A DNA stretch of 7,153 nt from an uncultured Actinomycetes bacterium (GTDB taxonomy: Bacteria > Actinomycetota > Actinomycetes > Nanopelagicales > Nanopelagicaceae), in the NCBI GenBank assembly GCA_903916775.1, contig CAIWXY010000120.1, positions 1 to 7,153 of the forward strand. The letters are read 5' to 3'. The translations under genes were made by a program, and so were the position numbers. Below the pieces are notes generated by a model. The model worked only from the letters and a program-made list of their open reading frames with translations, had not been told where the DNA came from and did no database searches. Below, one piece after another: positions 5,794 through 7,153 of the stretch; within the stretch, counting starts at the first letter, position 1, and every line of letters starts with the position of its first letter.

Positions 5794-6279
5794 ATGAATC
5801 CACTCGTTGACAGAATGTTTCGTCATATGGCCTGGGCCAACAACTATGTATTTGATCGGCTAGCGGAACTTTCTGATGATCAACTCCGACTGTGCGCGCC
5901 TAACGATGATTGGACAGCAGGAGAAATTTTAGAACACCTCACTGCCGCGCGGTATGCGGATTTGCTCGATGGCTTAGGTGATGTGGAGACAACAGTTCCA
6001 ACCAATTCATCACAGGTGAAGCAACTTAAAGAGTTGTCCACTGGATTTGATGCACGCTTACGGGCCGCCGCCCACGAAGTTAATGGGTTCGTAGAGTTTC
6101 AACGTGATGATCGCACTATCCGACGTTCTCGCCAAACTATTCTCGCTCAAGCGATCCATCACGCTGATGAACATCGCGTCCAGATCGCTGGTATTTACGC
6201 CTCTCACGGTCTCAAAATTATTGATCTCGATGAGATTGACCTATGGGCTTTTGCTAACTATGAAGGTCTAGGAGACTAG
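5794..6279 (+). CDS. DinB family protein
   Basis: This 161-residue protein of the DinB/YfiT superfamily is a metal-binding four-helix bundle, closer to the classic DinB pattern than the first copy. It opens with FRHMAWANNYVFDRLAELSDDQL, the usual family N-terminus (a W-A-N helix). DDWTAGEILEHL follows, with His48, and then IHHADEHRVQI with His123 and His127, giving the metal triad with HxxxH spacing. The family's reactions include thiol-dependent transfers, but the substrate here is unknown. The ATG at 5794 is chosen because an in-frame TGA lies two codons upstream and the N-terminus fits the family. Unlike most genes here it has no -10 element 5-7 nt before the start. It converges on the CHAD gene with a 34-bp gap and no visible hairpin terminator. 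Confidence 0.88.
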   Translation: MNPLVDRMFRHMAWANNYVFDRLAELSDDQLRLCAPNDDWTAGEILEHLTAARYADLLDGLGDVETTVPTNSSQVKQLKELSTGFDARLRAAAHEVNGFVEFQRDDRTIRRSRQTILAQAIHHADEHRVQIAGIYASHGLKIIDLDEIDLWAFANYEGLGD

Positions 6280-6313
6280 TCACCGCTTAATCAGCACGAC
6301 ACACGTAAATTAA

Positions 6314-7108
6314 CTATCGTCGCCACTCACGCTTGGCAATGAATGTATCCCAAGTTTTCAGGATTTGAACTTGTGACTGTGCCTCGTAACGTAGCGCCGC
6401 CACTGAATGTAGAGCTTCGCTCATCATTGCTGAATCTTGATATTCACCAAGCCGCTTTTGAATCTTTACTGCAGCTTCACGATGCTTAGAAGTGGATTTT
6501 CCAACAATTGGTTCTGATGCCAGTGACAAGTAGTGCACCCGTTTGGCGATTATTCGAAGTTGATGCAATTCTGCATGATTGTTTACTTCGACTCGCTTGA
6601 CGAGTGATTTCCAGACCTTCTTGTTGCACGAACTCGATTCTTTGCGAATTTTGACCGAGCCATCTTCTGCCATCAATTGTGAAAGATCAGCGTCGCGCAA
6701 CTCGTTTAGGATCCGACTAAATCGCATAGAGCCAAGGAATACGTTGAATTCGATTGTCTCTTGGAGCAGGCTTCCCCCGAGCGATTCAAAGTCAATCAAG
6801 CAAACTTTTCTCAATTCGTCTGGATATGCTTTAAAGCGAGCAAAACGTACTTGGGAATTGCGCATTCGAGCGAACGAATTGTCGACCCACGCCAATTCGG
6901 CTTTAAGGTGAGCTGCAAATTCCTGCTCTAGCAAAAAGCCTGCACATCGAATGATGGTACGTAATTGCCTCAAAGCGACTCTGAAGTCATGTATCGCGTC
7001 AACATCCAGCGACTGGCGAATTACTGGCAATGTCTGATCTGCGATGTCACAAAATTGTCGAAAAGATTCTGAAAGGAATTCCACTCGCGTAGAGCTTCGG
7101 GTGAGCAC
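6314..7108 (-). CDS. CHAD-domain protein
   Basis: This helical protein carries a CHAD (conserved histidine alpha-helical) domain. CHAD domains bind inorganic polyphosphate and can target proteins to polyphosphate granules. Two family signatures are visible, numbered from the chosen GTG: IHDFRVALRQLRTIIR (39-54) and LHQLRIIAKRVHYLS (181-195). IQKRLGEYQDSAMM follows (216-229), resembling the usual LG..QD segment. Conserved His and basic residues that would line the anion groove are thus present. No CYTH (triphosphatase) domain accompanies it, so it is a stand-alone CHAD protein. The frame is open to a TTG at 7138, bounded by an in-frame TAG at 7153. I prefer the GTG at 7108 because a TAGAAT -10 lies 5 nt before it and leaderless mRNAs favour ATG or GTG. 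The length is 264 residues from GTG, 274 from TTG. Confidence 0.82.
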   Translation of the reverse strand: MLTRSSTRVEFLSESFRQFCDIADQTLPVIRQSLDVDAIHDFRVALRQLRTIIRCAGFLLEQEFAAHLKAELAWVDNSFARMRNSQVRFARFKAYPDELRKVCLIDFESLGGSLLQETIEFNVFLGSMRFSRILNELRDADLSQLMAEDGSVKIRKESSSCNKKVWKSLVKRVEVNNHAELHQLRIIAKRVHYLSLASEPIVGKSTSKHREAAVKIQKRLGEYQDSAMMSEALHSVAALRYEAQSQVQILKTWDTFIAKREWRR

Positions 7109-7113
7109 GCTAA

Positions 7114-7119
7114 ATTCTA
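7114..7119 (-). promoter_or_regulatory. Candidate -10 of the CHAD gene
   Basis: On the minus strand TAGAAT stands 5 nt before the GTG at 7108, slightly closer than the 6-7 nt at other genes here. If it is real, the GTG is the start and the TTG at 7138 lies outside the transcript. No strong -35 is seen. Confidence 0.4.
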
Positions 7120-7153
7120 GCAAGGTGGCCGCGTGCAAAATAGAAGTGGGCTA

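Noticed and set aside
5729..5810. Short frames MKLLLDW and MAPSLNYWEQLKNESTR as real genes
   Set aside because: They are too short to judge and have no recognised relatives. The second has no convincing ribosome site. They are kept only as part of the spacer finding.
6280..6313. A terminator between the second DinB gene and the CHAD gene
   Set aside because: The 34-bp gap has no stem of useful length and no T-run on either strand.
6579..6911. A 110-codon open frame on the plus strand inside the CHAD gene
   Set aside because: It is antisense to a gene with two CHAD signatures. It is Ser/Arg/Leu-rich and has no start signal, so it is a mirror of the coding pattern.

Overview
The window looks like chromosomal DNA from a compact, moderate-GC member of the Actinomycetota, possibly a streamlined aquatic lineage. 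This is inferred from four things. The gene content fits: a secreted coiled-coil NlpC/P60 hydrolase, DinB-like proteins, a drug-type ABC-2 exporter and a CHAD protein. Base composition looks by eye close to half GC. Genes are packed tightly. Most genes have a TANNNT -10 element only 5-7 nt before the start codon, which points to leaderless mRNAs, common in this phylum. No rRNA, tRNA, insertion sequence, phage gene or CRISPR array is visible, and no non-coding stretch exceeds about 170 bp.

Layout: (1) The 3' part of a DMT/EamA-family membrane transporter (+, cut by the left edge) is followed 23 bp later by a DinB-like protein (+). (2) An alpha/beta hydrolase (-) converges on that DinB gene, and the two overlap by 11 bp. 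A 61-bp divergent promoter region then leads to a homocysteine S-methyltransferase (+). (3) A secreted NlpC/P60 peptidoglycan hydrolase (+) follows, with its own promoter and small palindromes upstream. (4) An ABC exporter operon (-), ATPase then permease, has an 8-bp overlap and a strong internal Shine-Dalgarno. Its last stop codon directly abuts that of the NlpC/P60 gene. (5) A 166-bp divergent spacer, the longest in the window, leads to a second DinB-like protein (+). (6) A CHAD-domain protein (-) converges on it from the right edge.

The genes do not form one pathway. They look like housekeeping or accessory functions in short transcription units: small-molecule export and uptake, methionine synthesis or salvage, cell-wall remodelling, thiol- or metal-dependent chemistry, and possibly polyphosphate binding. 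I found no convincing undescribed multi-gene system. The most informative signals are the regular leaderless promoter layout, the zero-spacing convergent gene ends, and the unexplained 166-bp spacer between the ABC operon and the second DinB gene.
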